NCBI GenBank assembly: GCA_023053575.1
Contig: JAKZAP010000006.1
Coordinates: 12,223,280 to 12,287,279, forward strand
Reading direction: 5' to 3'
From: Branchinecta lynchi
Taxonomy: Eukaryota > Arthropoda > Branchiopoda > Anostraca > Branchinectidae
DNA: 64,000 nucleotides
Both the position numbers and the translations under genes were made by a program. A model generated the notes under the pieces. That model did not search any database, was not told the origin of the DNA, and saw nothing but the letters and a program-made list of their open reading frames with translations. Of this stretch, positions 21,766-32,985 are shown one piece after another. Each line of letters starts with the position of its first letter. The first letter of the stretch is position 1.

Positions 21766-22176
21766 ATGGTGTGAAGGGAGGAAAGACTTCAAAAAATATT
21801 GAAAAGACAACCTTTCACAGATACGATGAAGCCCTAGGGAGCACATGCTCAGGGAGCAATTAAGCAAATGGTAGAGATGTAAGAAACGCATTAAGATTCC
21901 TTAAGGTGGCAACAACTCACAGGGAAAGCTTATTGTCAACAACTATTGAGGCTATGGCTTTGTTTTGTTTTGCTATTTCCATGGCCCTTCGAGCATTTTA
22001 CGGATTGTTTTATATTACCGAACAGGTCTTCTCTCAAACGCCATCTAGCACCATCGCTGAAAACAAGATGAGCCACCTATGACAGTGGACTCGTCTATTT
22101 GCTTGCTGGAGCTCTTTCTGATAGATGACACGACGGTGGGGTTCCAGAGAGATGCTCTCGATTTCCGTAAAACAGC

Positions 22177-22440
22177 AAATTAGCTCAGAGGCTTTGCTTT
22201 CCACCCTTCTAGCGATATTAACTATTAGTAATGTTCATTTCAAGCTCGTGAAAAGTTACTACCCTGACCGTTCCCACTTCCTCGAAATAGTAATTAGCAG
22301 TAGATATTTGCTTATCACGCTCGGTAGCGTAGTAAGTGTGGTAACTACGATCTCTGTGACATGATTGGCCCCATTAGCCCGTGGCACGATATTTTGTCGA
22401 AAATAGGAAACTTCGTTCAAGCCCTGACGCTAAGAAGCCA
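22177..22440 (-). mobile_element. Rep-C fragment, first of a duplicated pair
   Basis: It matches the Rep-C interior (CCACCCTTCTAGCGATA, CCTCGAAATAGTAATTAG, GCTTATCACGCTCGG) but has lost GAGCGTGTT at the left. It shares the preceding ATTAGCTCAGAGGCTTTGC with 22571-22763, so the two copies arose by local duplication that included flanking sequence. Confidence 0.6.
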
Positions 22441-22570
22441 AAATACTTAACGTCATGTCCGAAACAACCTCATAAGGACCTTGAATCCCTTGATTACTAG
22501 TTAGGCCTATATGCCTAATAAAGCAATTCAATTGTTCTTTTTTCTTTGTAATTAAAATGATTGTAGTTAA

Positions 22571-22763
22571 AATTAGCTCAGATGCTTTGCTTTCCACCCT
22601 TCTAGCGGTAATAACTCCTAGTAATTTTCATTCCCATCTCGTGAAATTACTATTTTCTCGAAATAGTAATTAACAGTAGATATTTGCTTATCACGCTCGG
22701 AAGCGTAGTAAGCGTGGTGAATACGATCTCTGTGACATGATTGGCCCCATTAGCCCGTGGCAC
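22571..22763 (-). mobile_element. Rep-C fragment, second of a duplicated pair
   Basis: About 190 bp repeat the segment at 22177-22390 at high identity, with a small internal deletion after CTCGTGAAA. The homology stops at GCCCGTGGCAC, where the poly-C and a hAT-like element begin. Confidence 0.6.
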
Positions 22764-22775
22764 CCCCCCCCCCCC

Positions 22776-23021
22776 CAGAGGTGCTATTTATAGGAGGGGG
22801 GAATTGGTGCCCCTCGACTTCGGACTTTCGGAAGCCTGCTATTTTTTACTCTTAAATAGGTTTCAAAATACAAAGCAATGATGGTACAAAGTACAGTCTA
22901 TATTCGAAAATCACTTTCAATATGTACACCCAAAGGAGTATTTTTTGGTCTTAGTAATAAACACAGGATGGGGGCCTTTGTTGAGCTTCGCCCCTCCCGG
23001 TTTACTGAAATGGCACCTCTG
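22776..23021. mobile_element. hAT-like MITE inside a poly-C tract (246 bp)
   Basis: The ends CAGAGGTGC and GCACCTCTG are inverted repeats, extended imperfectly by ATTTATAGGAGGGG and its counterpart. Both flanks are C homopolymers, compatible with an 8-bp CCCCCCCC duplication but not proof of one. The interior contains no transposase; the 105-codon minus-strand ORF overlapping it is incidental. Confidence 0.6.
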
Positions 23022-23031
23022 CCCCCCCCCC

Positions 23032-23880
23032 TCCAATGGTGCAAAAAATAACTCAAGGAAACGCAAAAAAATCTTCTTCGGCGATAGGAAACTGGTGTAT
23101 CGGAGGCGTGGTTCCAAGCTTTAGACAAAAAGCAGAGTGATAAAATTCTAGCGCTGAAGCCACACTTACTGTAATTCAATCCCGCCACTACTAGTTCTCT
23201 CATCACAATCACCATATCGATTCCTTTTTTCTAAGAAAGTCGATGGATTATTAGCTTTTTATGAGACTATTTCCAACCATCTGTTGACTTTTCAGTTCAT
23301 AATCCACATCTGTCACTTGCTCCTGCTGTCAATGCCTTGTCAGCACAGAAATCAATTACTCCAAAATAATATGCTTTCCAAAAACGACCCCACAGCTTGC
23401 TGCCCCTCTTTCTAATGTCCTTTAGAAACCCTTTGAATGTACAATGGCAAAAGTGATTTAAGTCGGTTCGAGAAGGGTGTCGCTGAAGCCATATTTCAAA
23501 CTAATGTTCATTATCTGACAACACAAATGCGCTGAGGTGGGAGATCCTATTTCATTTAGAGGGATGGGGATTCAGTCAGATGACCGCATATTTTAATCCT
23601 AATTACTATATACATATGTCACAGTTGCAAATACAGATACACTACTTTTGAGTGAGGTTTACAAATTTGACGAACTCTTTTTTTTTGCTGGTCGTCTATG
23701 AAGTTCAAGGAGATACAGATATTGGACTAATATAGTTTGGACTATGATCGGATGCGTCACGAATAGTGGAGTAACAGCGATCGGACGGTGTCAAGAAGCT
23801 ATACAAATCAAGCCCTGGACAAACTTGTTTTTACTGTACACCCTAATCCAACAAATAGCACACGTCTTATCTTTTTGTTT
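23032..23880. other. Unassigned interval
   Basis: No gene, RNA or repeat that I can support. Short ORFs only. Confidence 0.4.
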
Positions 23881-23884
23881 TTAG

Positions 23885-24700
23885 TGGAGTGTTCCTTGGA
23901 ACATTCCACTCGAGCGCTGTAGCAGCACCATGTTTTGTGGAGCTCGTAGCTCGCGAGCCAGTGCAAGTATCAAGTTCAGACTTGGTACACTAGTGGGTAT
24001 TGGGGTCTAGTTGTGCCTTTTGGGGGTCCCACTCCAACCCGGTTCAGGGGCAAATGGGCCCGGATTGCCCGGTGATAAATGTTCATAACTTGACCAGAAC
24101 TGGACATAGGGCGATGAAATTCCTTGTACATGTAGATCCTAGGGATGAGAAATTGCTTTTAAAGTTGCACCTCCCCCACCAACCACGTTCATAGGAAACT
24201 GGGCCCAGATTGCCCAGGAGTAAAGTTCGTTACCCGTGACAGGAATCAACAGGTATCAAGTTGAAGCTTGGTAGGATTGTGAGCACTGGGTCTCTTTTTA
24301 CCTTTTGCGGGTCCCAAACCTCACCCCACTTGGTTCAGGGGCAATTGGGCTCAGATTGACCATTTTTTAATGGGCAACTTGACAATAACTGGGGATAAGG
24401 TGATGAAATTCCTTTGTGCTTTTGGATCATAGGGGTTGGGAAAATTGAACCACCCCCACGCTCCCCGTTTATGGGCAAGTGGGCCCAAACTGCCCATGAA
24501 AAAAGTTTTTGACCAGTGACTGGGATCAAACTCTAAGCTGGTATACATGAGGAAAAAGAGATGTAAATACGCATTTTGATGGGTCAGGCCCCCCCCCCCC
24601 CCCGCTCCCGTTCATGGGCAGCTGTGCCCAGATTTCCCATGAGTTAAGTTCGTCTATGGCAGGTCTCACGTCCAACTCTTGTATATTTGGGGAAATGTAT
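23885..24700. repeat. Diverged tandem repeat, about 277-bp higher-order period
   Basis: GGTTCAGGGGCAA.TGGGC recurs at about 24042 and 24332, and GTTCATGGGCA.GTGGGCCCA-like blocks at about 24188, 24466 and 24608. Half-units of about 140 bp alternate within a unit of about 277 bp. A palindrome (GGAGTGTTCC, GGAACATTCC) lies at the left edge near 23887-23908. The ORFs here are caused by the repeat. Confidence 0.55.
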
Positions 24701-24719
24701 CTATGGATGAGGATTTGGT

Positions 24720-25602
24720 GTAGCAGCAATAAATAAGACGACGCGACGTACTTTGATCTTTAATGAACAATTGGAAACTGGACTGTTTTGTTATATGATC
24801 GATGATATGCCGGTCTTAATGAATTGTGACAAAGGGGGCATTAGGCTGCTACGAGCTGGTTTACTGCACTTGTTATTACTTTTCTAATGTAAAAGAGGTT
24901 TAAAGGGTGGGACTGGCTGGCAGACCATTCATTGTTCGAACTCAAGTTATTCGTGCAAGATCTTCAACATTTCTTTGGATTTCTACTGGCGGTTTGTGTA
25001 CTTTTATACTTTTAAAGTGGGATGATTACAGAATAGGTTATTTCAATACTTGTTTGGTTATTGGGGATGAGAAATGTCTTGGTTCTAAAGCTGTTTGTAT
25101 ATAAAATACGCATTTTACTTTTACACTCTACGTCTGAGCGCTTGCGCACTTGTTCTGTTTACATGAGCTTGGTCACAGCCATGATCCATAAATCTTAGGG
25201 TGCTGAATGGATGCACAGGACGGGTTTGCAAATCACAAGAACTGTATCTGCCATTAGAAGATCCGAATGGGATACGGTCATTGTGGGGGGGGGGGGGGGG
25301 GAGGTCCAGAAATTTTTGGAGCGCGTAGTTGCCGGACGAGTGGAGGGATTGGGCGGAAGAACAGTTATGATCCTAGATATATGTCATTAATAAAAACAAT
25401 CTTCATTAATTAATATCGGTTATTTCCCTTTTGTGCTTTCCTGGCAGGAATGTTAATGGTGTATTTGTTGTCTTTAAATATAGTCTAATGGAACTGAACT
25501 GAAACGAAAACTGAACTGAAACTGAAAGTCCGCCACAGTGGAGAAGGCGGAGGCGGGTCACAAATCTTGTGCAACATGTGAGGGGTGGAGGGGCCGGACT
25601 AT
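24720..25602. other. Unassigned interval
   Basis: It contains a poly-G run near 25286-25302 and ACTGAACTGAAAC-type simple repeats at 25490-25530. No gene supported. Confidence 0.4.
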
Positions 25603-25886
25603 GGTTGCGTTCCGCAAACTTAACAGTTGTTAACAATCGTCAACTTTACTTCGGAGCGGAGCTAACTGCATCTTTAACGATTGTTAACTCTTCCCAGTTC
25701 TACAATTGTTAATTATTTTGTAACGATGCTCACCGACCATCGTTACAAAATAGTTAACAATCGTTAAGCTCTGGATCGGAAATTGTAGGTGGGCGGAGCT
25801 TAAACTTCCAAATCAGAAACGTGGAACGCAAAAAGTTAACAACTGTTAACAATTTGTTAACGATATTTAAGTTCCGGAACGCAACC
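25603..25886. mobile_element. Foldback MITE with GTTAAC-rich arms (284 bp)
   Basis: The ends GGTTGCGTTCCGCAAAC and GTTCCGGAACGCAACC are inverted repeats. The arms contain many GTTAACAATCG/CGTTAAC motifs, and a central hairpin pairs TTTTGTAACGATG with CATCGTTACAAAA. TAT flanks both sides (25600-25602, 25887-25889), a 3-bp target duplication. It carries no ORF of interest. Confidence 0.75.
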
Positions 25887-25889
25887 TAT

Positions 25890-26640
25890 ATTTGATGGGC
25901 GAAACGATTATGAGTTTTAGCTGTTTTATAAATCCAGGCCGGATCCGGCAGGCGTGGGAGGAGTTGAGGGAGGTCTCGGAAAACCTAGTGCAAAGCGTAA
26001 GGGGCGGAGAGGACCGGACGATATTTTTTTTTTCTCAGTAAAACACGTTCAACAAATGCAGAGAAAACGACCATACTCCTTAGACCAGCCATTTTACAAA
26101 TCCGGGCCGGATCCGAAAAAGTTTGGGAAAGTTGAGGCAGGTGCCGGAAATCTAGTGGCTGAATGTGTCTTTTATAAGCAATTACATAGTACAAAGTATC
26201 TCCTTAAGCGAGCTTACAGTCTATCAGCAAAATGTTCATTCCGAGTAGGCTTTATCTTACTTCAAAACGTCCCATTCTTTTTCGAGGTATACTGCCCCTT
26301 TCCACCAAAAAGACCCCCTTCGGTCCGCAATTCGATCACGGACCTCGGTCGAGAAGCAAATAAAGCTCATTGCGCTTGGCTTGGTTTCATGGGATTATTC
26401 TTTCTTGATTAGCTGGTTTTCGTTAGCATTACCATGAATGGAAAATAAGGGACCCGGGACTTTGATCCTACTGACGGGACACGGAATTCAATTTGGTGGA
26501 ACAACAATGGACAAAACCCCAATTGATCTGGACTCACTTGAGTTGGGGGTGCGAAGCTAACACGATTTACTTTTTGGAGGAAATTACCGTGGTCTTAGCC
26601 TGCCAGATGTAAGTTACGTGAAAATAAAAGCATGTGTCAC
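25890..26640. other. Unassigned interval with a short local duplication
   Basis: CCAGGCCGGATCCGGCAGG near 25935 and CCGGGCCGGATCCG near 26100 head two related stretches of about 60 bp, each with GTTGAGG and a CCGGAAA-like block. The overlapping 152-codon plus-strand ORF (25954-26412) has no recognisable domain and reads through this duplication, so I do not call it a gene. Confidence 0.4.
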
Positions 26641-28822
26641 CAGGGGCGTCACAGGGGGGGGGGGGGGGGGTGCTTGTCGTCCTCTCCACCAAAATTCTTG
26701 AGATTCGGTAAAATTTTGGGCCAAAAATTAAACTAAAATCTTTCAGTAATTTATTGAAACAACAACAATTCGGTATATTTACTGGGATTCGGTAGTTATA
26801 CAGAAATCTATTCGGTCAATGATCGGGATTTGGTAATGTATTCTGTATAATTACCAGGATTCCGTAGTTATCACAAATTCGGTGAACAAATTTACTGAAA
26901 TTATTCGGTAATTTCTCGATGCCAAACTATTAGTTATGTTTATGGAGACTGAGTATTTACACAGACTCCCGAATAGGCTATCGGTCCAGAATTATCCGGT
27001 ATCAGGACTGGGATTCGGTAGATTTTTAGGTATAATTGCCAGGACTCGGTAGTTACCACCTAGTTTGACCAGTTCTGACGAAATTATGCCGAATCCGAAT
27101 ATCATTCGATAGTTTTACAATACCAGAACTATTCGGTATTATTATCAGGATTCTGTAGTCAGAGTGAATCGCGAATAGGCTATCGGTCGAAGTTTATTCG
27201 GTATAATATCGGGATTCGGTAAGTTTTTCGATCATTGTGAGGATTCGGTAGTTATAAGGAATCCCGAACTTCGGTTCAGTTTAGTCGAATTTATGCATAT
27301 TTATTCGTCATAGTTAGGACTCGGTAGTTAGGCTGAATCCCGGATAGGCTATCGGTCCAAAATTATTCAGAATGATAACTGGGATCCGGTAATTTTTTCG
27401 GTATATTTGACAGGATTCGGTAGTTACCATGAATGAATGAATTGCCATAGACGAAAAAGAAAACACACAGAAAAGAAAACAACAACAGCAAAATCCTGCA
27501 GTCTGTTCTGTGTTGCAGTCAGTCTGTGTTGCAGTCAGTGTTGTGTTGACAGTCTGTGTTGTGCAGTCAGTCTGTGTTGCAGCAAGAAGAGACTGCCATA
27601 CAGACAGGCAATGCAAAATTGGCACAGTGGCAAATCTTATAACCTCAATCTTTGAATCCAAAAGACGGCACAGAAGTGCCGCTCTAGCCTTACGGCGAAT
27701 TTCCTCAAAAGTGAGGCATCTTCTCGAAACGAGCGCCGAAGAAACACTACAGATATATGGTAGCTTAAACAAACGCCGGAACACACCATGGACTCTAAAC
27801 GTGTGTTAGACTTTGAAAACAGTTTACCGATTCCCGAATAGCTGTCCATAATTATTTTGCTATATTCTTATCCTGAATTCCAAACATCGGTCCAATTTTG
27901 ACGTCAATTAAAAAATCCAGTAGTAGCACCGGTTAGAAAAGGATCTATTCATGATTTCATCGGTAGTCCTTACATTTATTCTGGATCCCAAGGACGCCCT
28001 TATCCAGGCTTGGTCACCAAGAACCAGGGTGTACGAGTTACTTCAGGATACTTTGGGTTACTCAGGTTTACTTTGGGTTACTTTTGGTTACATTGGGTTA
28101 CATTGCATTGGGTTTCCTTTGGTTACTTTTGGTTACATTAGGTTACATTGGGTTACTTTGAGATACTTTTCGGTTACTTTCCAGGGTGTACGAAGTTACT
28201 TTTGGTGACCAACCCTGGGCCCTTATCATAAAATGTTTCCAAGAATTTCGCCTGCGGTGCCTTTCTAGATTCTCTATTTTATGGAAGGGCACGACACTTA
28301 GCTGTAGTTTTAAGCCAGTTTCAGTCTTTGGATTTCAAAAACATTATAAACTAGAATCTGCATGGAAATAATTAAATTTCACAGACAAAATTCGAACTAA
28401 AAAAAATCTCGCCTACGGTGCTCACTTTATGTCATCACGGATAGTGTTGGCTAGCCTACAGTAAAAGTTGGTAAAATGACCACGTGAAAGATAGAATTTG
28501 TATGGGAAGAAGTTGCGGCGCTCGATTTCATTTAGTCTTGGATTTAGTAAAGTAAAAGCTGCTACTGGAATCGTGCCCCCTGCAATATACTGTCCAAGTG
28601 GGCTTAGTAAAAATTACTTCTAGTAGCTGTCTAATCATCTTTCATACTGCTCTTTAGTGTTACTCTTTGTACTTAATCGTTTCCATTTAAAATTTAAAAG
28701 AATTTAAAGATCGAATTCTTAATTTCTAGAATTCGGTAGAATTTTTGAAAGATTCGGCAAAAAATTTGGCTCTGCACCCCCTCCCCCCCCCCCCCAACGA
28801 AAATGCACTTGCGACGCCCCTG
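26641..28822. mobile_element. Rep-E hAT-like non-autonomous element (2182 bp)
   Basis: The termini CAGGGGCGTCACAGGGG and GCGACGCCCCTG are inverted repeats next to G and C homopolymers. The flanks TGTGTCAC (26633-26640) and TCTGTCAC (28823-28830) match at 7 of 8 positions, an 8-bp duplication. Much of the left half is a loose repeat of ATTCGGTA-type words with TCCCGAATAGGCTATCGGTCC recurring near 26970, 27175 and 27340. A CAGTCTGTGTTG minisatellite lies at about 27500-27590, and a separate element is nested at 28004-28218. No transposase ORF; the 156-codon ORF at 27314-27784 is built from these repeats. Confidence 0.8.
28004..28218. mobile_element. Nested hAT-like MITE carrying a GGTTAC minisatellite (215 bp)
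   Basis: The inverted ends CCAGGCTTGGTCACCAA and TTGGTGACCAACCCTGG are flanked by a perfect 8-bp direct repeat GCCCTTAT (27996-28003 and 28219-28226). The interior is a tandem array of GGTTACTTT/GGTTACATT-like units. CCAGGGTGTACGA(A)GTTACTT occurs at both edges of the array. It sits wholly inside Rep-E and is therefore the younger insertion. Confidence 0.8.
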
Positions 28823-28830
28823 TCTGTCAC

Positions 28831-29593
28831 TAACATGTAGAAGTTGAACAGTGTGTTCAGTACTTATAGTTCAGTTAAAACTTTCAATGGAATCCACAGT
28901 GTGTTGTCACTATTTTTTTTCAAAAACAAGATTGACTTCTTGAATATTTGAGGATTTATATCAGAAAGATGGCCAAGCCCCATTTCCTGTTAAGTCAAAC
29001 AAGTCTATAATATTCTACATTTATTCCTAGCATTTACGAGCAGAAAAATTATATAAGTGATGATTTTATTCCTCTCGAGTTTTACATCTAGAAAAATAAC
29101 CCTAACTGCCATGAAAACAGTAATTTTTCCCAGTGCAGTCGGAAGTTATGTATAGTAATAATTCTAAAAATTGATTATCTCTGTTCATTCAAGTGCATAA
29201 TTTTTCTTTGAAGTTGTTTGAAAAATGTCTTTGGAAGTTTTCCAATACGATGAATTTTTTTTTTGATTTTGCATCGTATAACTGCATCGTGTGACAATAC
29301 CCTTTTTTAGGACCTTTTTTACCCCGATTAAAGGAGTTATATCATAAAAATTCTAGCACTTGCAACGTCTAGAACCCCCCCCCCCCCCAAGACCCAAGAT
29401 GAAGCCACGACTCGGTCTGACCGCTGGATCATCTAGTGGCGCGGGTTGGAAGCGCTCGACATGAGGAGGATGGAATAATAGTTTGACTTTGGATCTAACA
29501 AAATGTTTTTATTTTAGCAGGGATATAGAAAGTGTGTAGAAAAATACACTAATTATTTACATTATCGATTTCATTAAGTATTTTGTTTTCTGT
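28831..29593. other. Unassigned interval
   Basis: It contains a poly-C run near 29375-29388. No gene or repeat family recognised. Confidence 0.4.
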
Positions 29594-30828
29594 TTTTTAG
29601 GATCCCAAAACGTAAGTGGAGGGATACCTATGACATCGCAAAAGTTGTCCGTCTGTCCGTCCGTCCGTCTGTCCGTCCGTCTGTAAGCACGATAACTCTC
29701 GAAGGGAACGAGATATTTTGATGAAACTTGGTGTGAGGGTTCGTTGGGTCGTCGGACCAGTCAAGTTTGTAGATGGGCTTTGTAGCTCTACGTTTAGGGG
29801 TGGGGGAGGGGATTCAAATTAAGGGACAAACAAAATATTTTGAAATAGCTAATGTGATAGTCGATTATGGGGTAAGAAGACATGCTGAACACGATGGTGA
29901 AAACTGTTTTGTCATCGGACAAGTAGTTCGCCCAGAAGCCGGCCAAAACCGGAAAGTTTGTTGAAAGTAAAAGTTTTATTTGAAGTTGATTAGATGTTCG
30001 ATTTAGAGGTAGGAAGACATGCTGAAGACGATGGTGAAAACTATTTTCTCGACGGACATTTCGCCCGGAATCCGTCCCAAACCGGAAAGTTTGTTGAAAG
30101 TAAAAGTTTTATTTGAAATTGATTAGATGTTTGATTTAGAGGTAGGAAGACATGCTGAAGACGATGGTGAAAACTATTTTCTCGACCGACAAGTATTTCG
30201 ACCGGAATCCGGCCCAAACCGGAAAGTTTGTCAAAATTAAAAGTTTTATTTGGAGTTGATTAGATGTTCGATTTAGGGCAAGAAGACATGCTGAACACTT
30301 ATGTGAAAACAATTTTCTACCTTGACATGTAGTTCGTCCGGAATCCGGCCAAAACCGGAAATCTGTTGGAAGTCAAAGTTTTATTTCTAGTTGATTAGAT
30401 AAGCGATTTAGGGGTAAGAAGAGATGCGGAGTCCCTGTATGACAATCATATTTTACCCGGACATTTAGTTCGACCGGAATCCGGCTGGAATCGGAAAATT
30501 TGTTATAAGCTAAATTTCTATTTGAAGTTGATTAGATGTTCATTACTGGGGAAAGAAGATACCCTGATTTCGGCCGGTACCGGGAAATTGGCAGAAGTGG
30601 CAGGAAGTTTTCGTCAAAACAGATATGACTTATAGGGGTAAACACACATGCTGAATCCAAATCTGAACTTGGTTTTCTCAGGTGATTAGCTATTTGGCCT
30701 TAATTCTGTTTCTGAATTTTAATTGTAAGAATGTTCAAGGAGTCTGGCGAAGACTGGCTAATACAAGATCCAGTTGTCTGGATCAGATATTGAATTTTTG
30801 GGATCCCATCGAAACCTTTGGTCTTGTT
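29594..30828 (+). mobile_element. Rep-A element, copy C (about 1235 bp)
   Basis: The order of parts is the same as at 10605-12017: left palindrome GGATCCCAAAACG, an expanded GTCC/GTCT microsatellite (29649-29686), the DNA around GATGAAACTTGGTGTG, tandem core units, and a right end CTTTGGTCTTGTT. It is very close in sequence to the 10605 copy but lacks one or more core units and has a deletion near 30570. It faces an inverted copy at 31423. Confidence 0.8.
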
Positions 30829-31422
30829 TCTTGTTGATTCAGTCCAAAGAATTAAGGATGTAAACTAGATCCCAATAAACAAACGTCGTAAATTATATTA
30901 AATTCGTCATAGTGATTTCTTGAAAATTTTGAAACTGAGATAAATAATATTCGGCTTCCGAGACAAAAAAATGTCAAACTGGCCGATGATTTCTTCTTCC
31001 GACATATCTAAACGTCCACACGGTGATATACTTAGTTGTTTTAATCCTCTTACATACCACCCGATCTTTTCGAAGGTTCTAGTTATCTTTTGACCAGCGC
31101 CAGGAGATCAATGAATAGTTAATTAGCAATGGCAGATTGGCGTTCAGGAGTGAATTGTGTTCCAGTAATTTGTGGATAACGTTGGTGACCATGAGGATTT
31201 TGGGAAAAACAAAGGTAACAGTGTGTTCATAAAAATCTGACCCATCGAAAAATGATGGTGTCTCCCACCTTCTCGGCCCACATGAATCAAAGACTTTAAT
31301 ATCAATATTTAAAAATGTCCATTCCCTTTCATTTACAGCCAAACAGAAAGATTAGCCTGGGCCTTTGGTCAGATTTTGTGCATTTTGTCAATTTTACCTT
31401 CAATCGTGGCAGTGACGAAGTT
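30829..31422. other. Spacer between two facing Rep-A copies
   Basis: No recognisable feature in these 594 bp. Confidence 0.45.
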
Positions 31423-32985
31423 AACAAGACCAAAGGTTTCGATGGGATCCCAAAAATTCAATATCTGATCCAGACAACTGGGTCTTGTCTTAGCCAGATC
31501 CAGACTTAGCCAGACTCCTTGAACATTTTTACAATTAAAATTCAGAAACAGATTAAGGCCAAATAGCTAATCACCTGAGAAAACCAAGTTCAGATTTGGA
31601 TTCAGCATGTGTGTTTACCCCTATAAGTCATATCTGTTTTGACGAAAACTTCCTGCCGCTTCTGCCAATTTCCCGGTTCCGGCCGAACTCCAGAACTACT
31701 TGTCCGGCGAAAAAAGAAAGCTCAAAGACGAAATCAGGGTATCTTCTTTCCCCAGTAATGAACATCTAATCAACTTCAAATAGAAATTTAGCTTATAACA
31801 AATTTTCCGATTCCAGCCGGATTCCGGTCGAACTATATGTCCGGGTAAAATACGATTGTCACACAGGGACTCAGCATCTCTTCTTACCCCTAAATCGCTT
31901 ATCTAATCAACTAGAAATAAAACTTTGACTTCCAACAGTTTTCCGGTTTTGTCCGGATTCCGGACGAACTACATGTCCGGGTAGAAACTTATTTTCACAT
32001 AAGTGTTCAGCATGTCTTCTTGCCCTGAATCGAACATCCAATCAACTCCAAATTAAACTTTTAATTTTGACAAACTTTCCGGTTTGGGCCGGATTCCAGT
32101 CGAAATACTTGTCCGTCGAGAAAATAGTTTTCACCATCGTCTTCAGCATGTCTCCCTACCTCTAAATCGAACATTTAATCAACTTCAAATAAAACTTTTA
32201 CTTTCAACAAACTTTCCGGTTTGGGCTGGATTCCCGGCGAAATACTTGTCCATCGAGAAAATAGTTTTCACCATCGTCTTCAGCATGTCTTCCTACCCCT
32301 AAATCGAACATCTAATCAATTTCAAATAAACCATTTACTTTCAACAAACTTTCCGGTTTTGGCCGGATTCCGGACGAAATACTTGTCCGTCGAGAAAATA
32401 ATTTTCACCATCGTCTTCAGCATGTCTTCCTACCCCTAAATCGAACATCTAATCAACTTCAAATAAAACTTTTACTTTCAACAAACTTTCCGGTTTTGGC
32501 CGGATTCCGGACGAAATACTTGTCCGTCGAGAAAATAATTTTCACCATCGTCTTCAGCATGTCTTCCTACCCCTAAATCGAACATCTAATCAACTTCAAA
32601 TAAAACTTTTACTTTCAACAAACTTTCCGGTTTTGGCCGGATTCCGGATGAACTACTTGTCCGATGACAAAATAGTTTTCACCATCGTGTTCAGCATGTC
32701 TTCTTACCCCATAATCGACTATCACATTAGCTGTTTCAAAATATTTTGTTTGTCCCTTAATTTCAATCCCCTCCCCCACCCCTAAATGTAGAGCTACAAA
32801 GCCCATCTACGAACTTGACTGGTCCGACGACCCAACGAACCTTCTCACCAAGTTTCATCAAAATATCTCACTCCCTTCGAGAGTTATCGTGCTTACAGAC
32901 GGACGGACGGACGGACGGACGGACAGACGGACAACTTTTGCGATGTCATAGGTATCCCTCCACTTACGTTTTGGGATCCCAAAAA
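31423..32985 (-). mobile_element. Rep-A element, copy D, longest (1563 bp), inverted
   Basis: It begins AACAAGACCAAAGG (right terminus complement) and ends GGGATCCCAAAAA (left palindrome), so both ends are intact. The core holds more units than the other copies. The last several, between about 32080 and 32720, are nearly identical to one another, each with a CTAATCAACTTCAAATAAA anchor about 137 bp apart, which suggests recent unequal exchange. A (GACG)n microsatellite of about 30 bp lies at 32901-32931. The 72-codon ORFs repeated in this core come from the periodicity. Confidence 0.85.

Noticed and set aside
24335..24729. Gly-rich minus-strand ORFs
   Set aside because: They come from C-rich tandem repeat units; no start context, splice sites or domain.
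25954..26412. 152-codon plus-strand ORF
   Set aside because: It crosses a local duplication and a poly-T, has no domain features, and is mirrored by open frames on the other strand.
27314..27784. 156-codon minus-strand ORF with Cys-rich stretch
   Set aside because: It lies inside Rep-E. The Cys and Thr runs come from the CAGTCTGTG minisatellite and the rest from the ATTCGGTA-word repeat.
32084..32439. Series of similar 72-codon ORFs (MGRIP/MGWIP...)
   Set aside because: They recur with the 136-bp Rep-A unit on both strands and at several loci; they reflect tandem repetition, not a multigene family.
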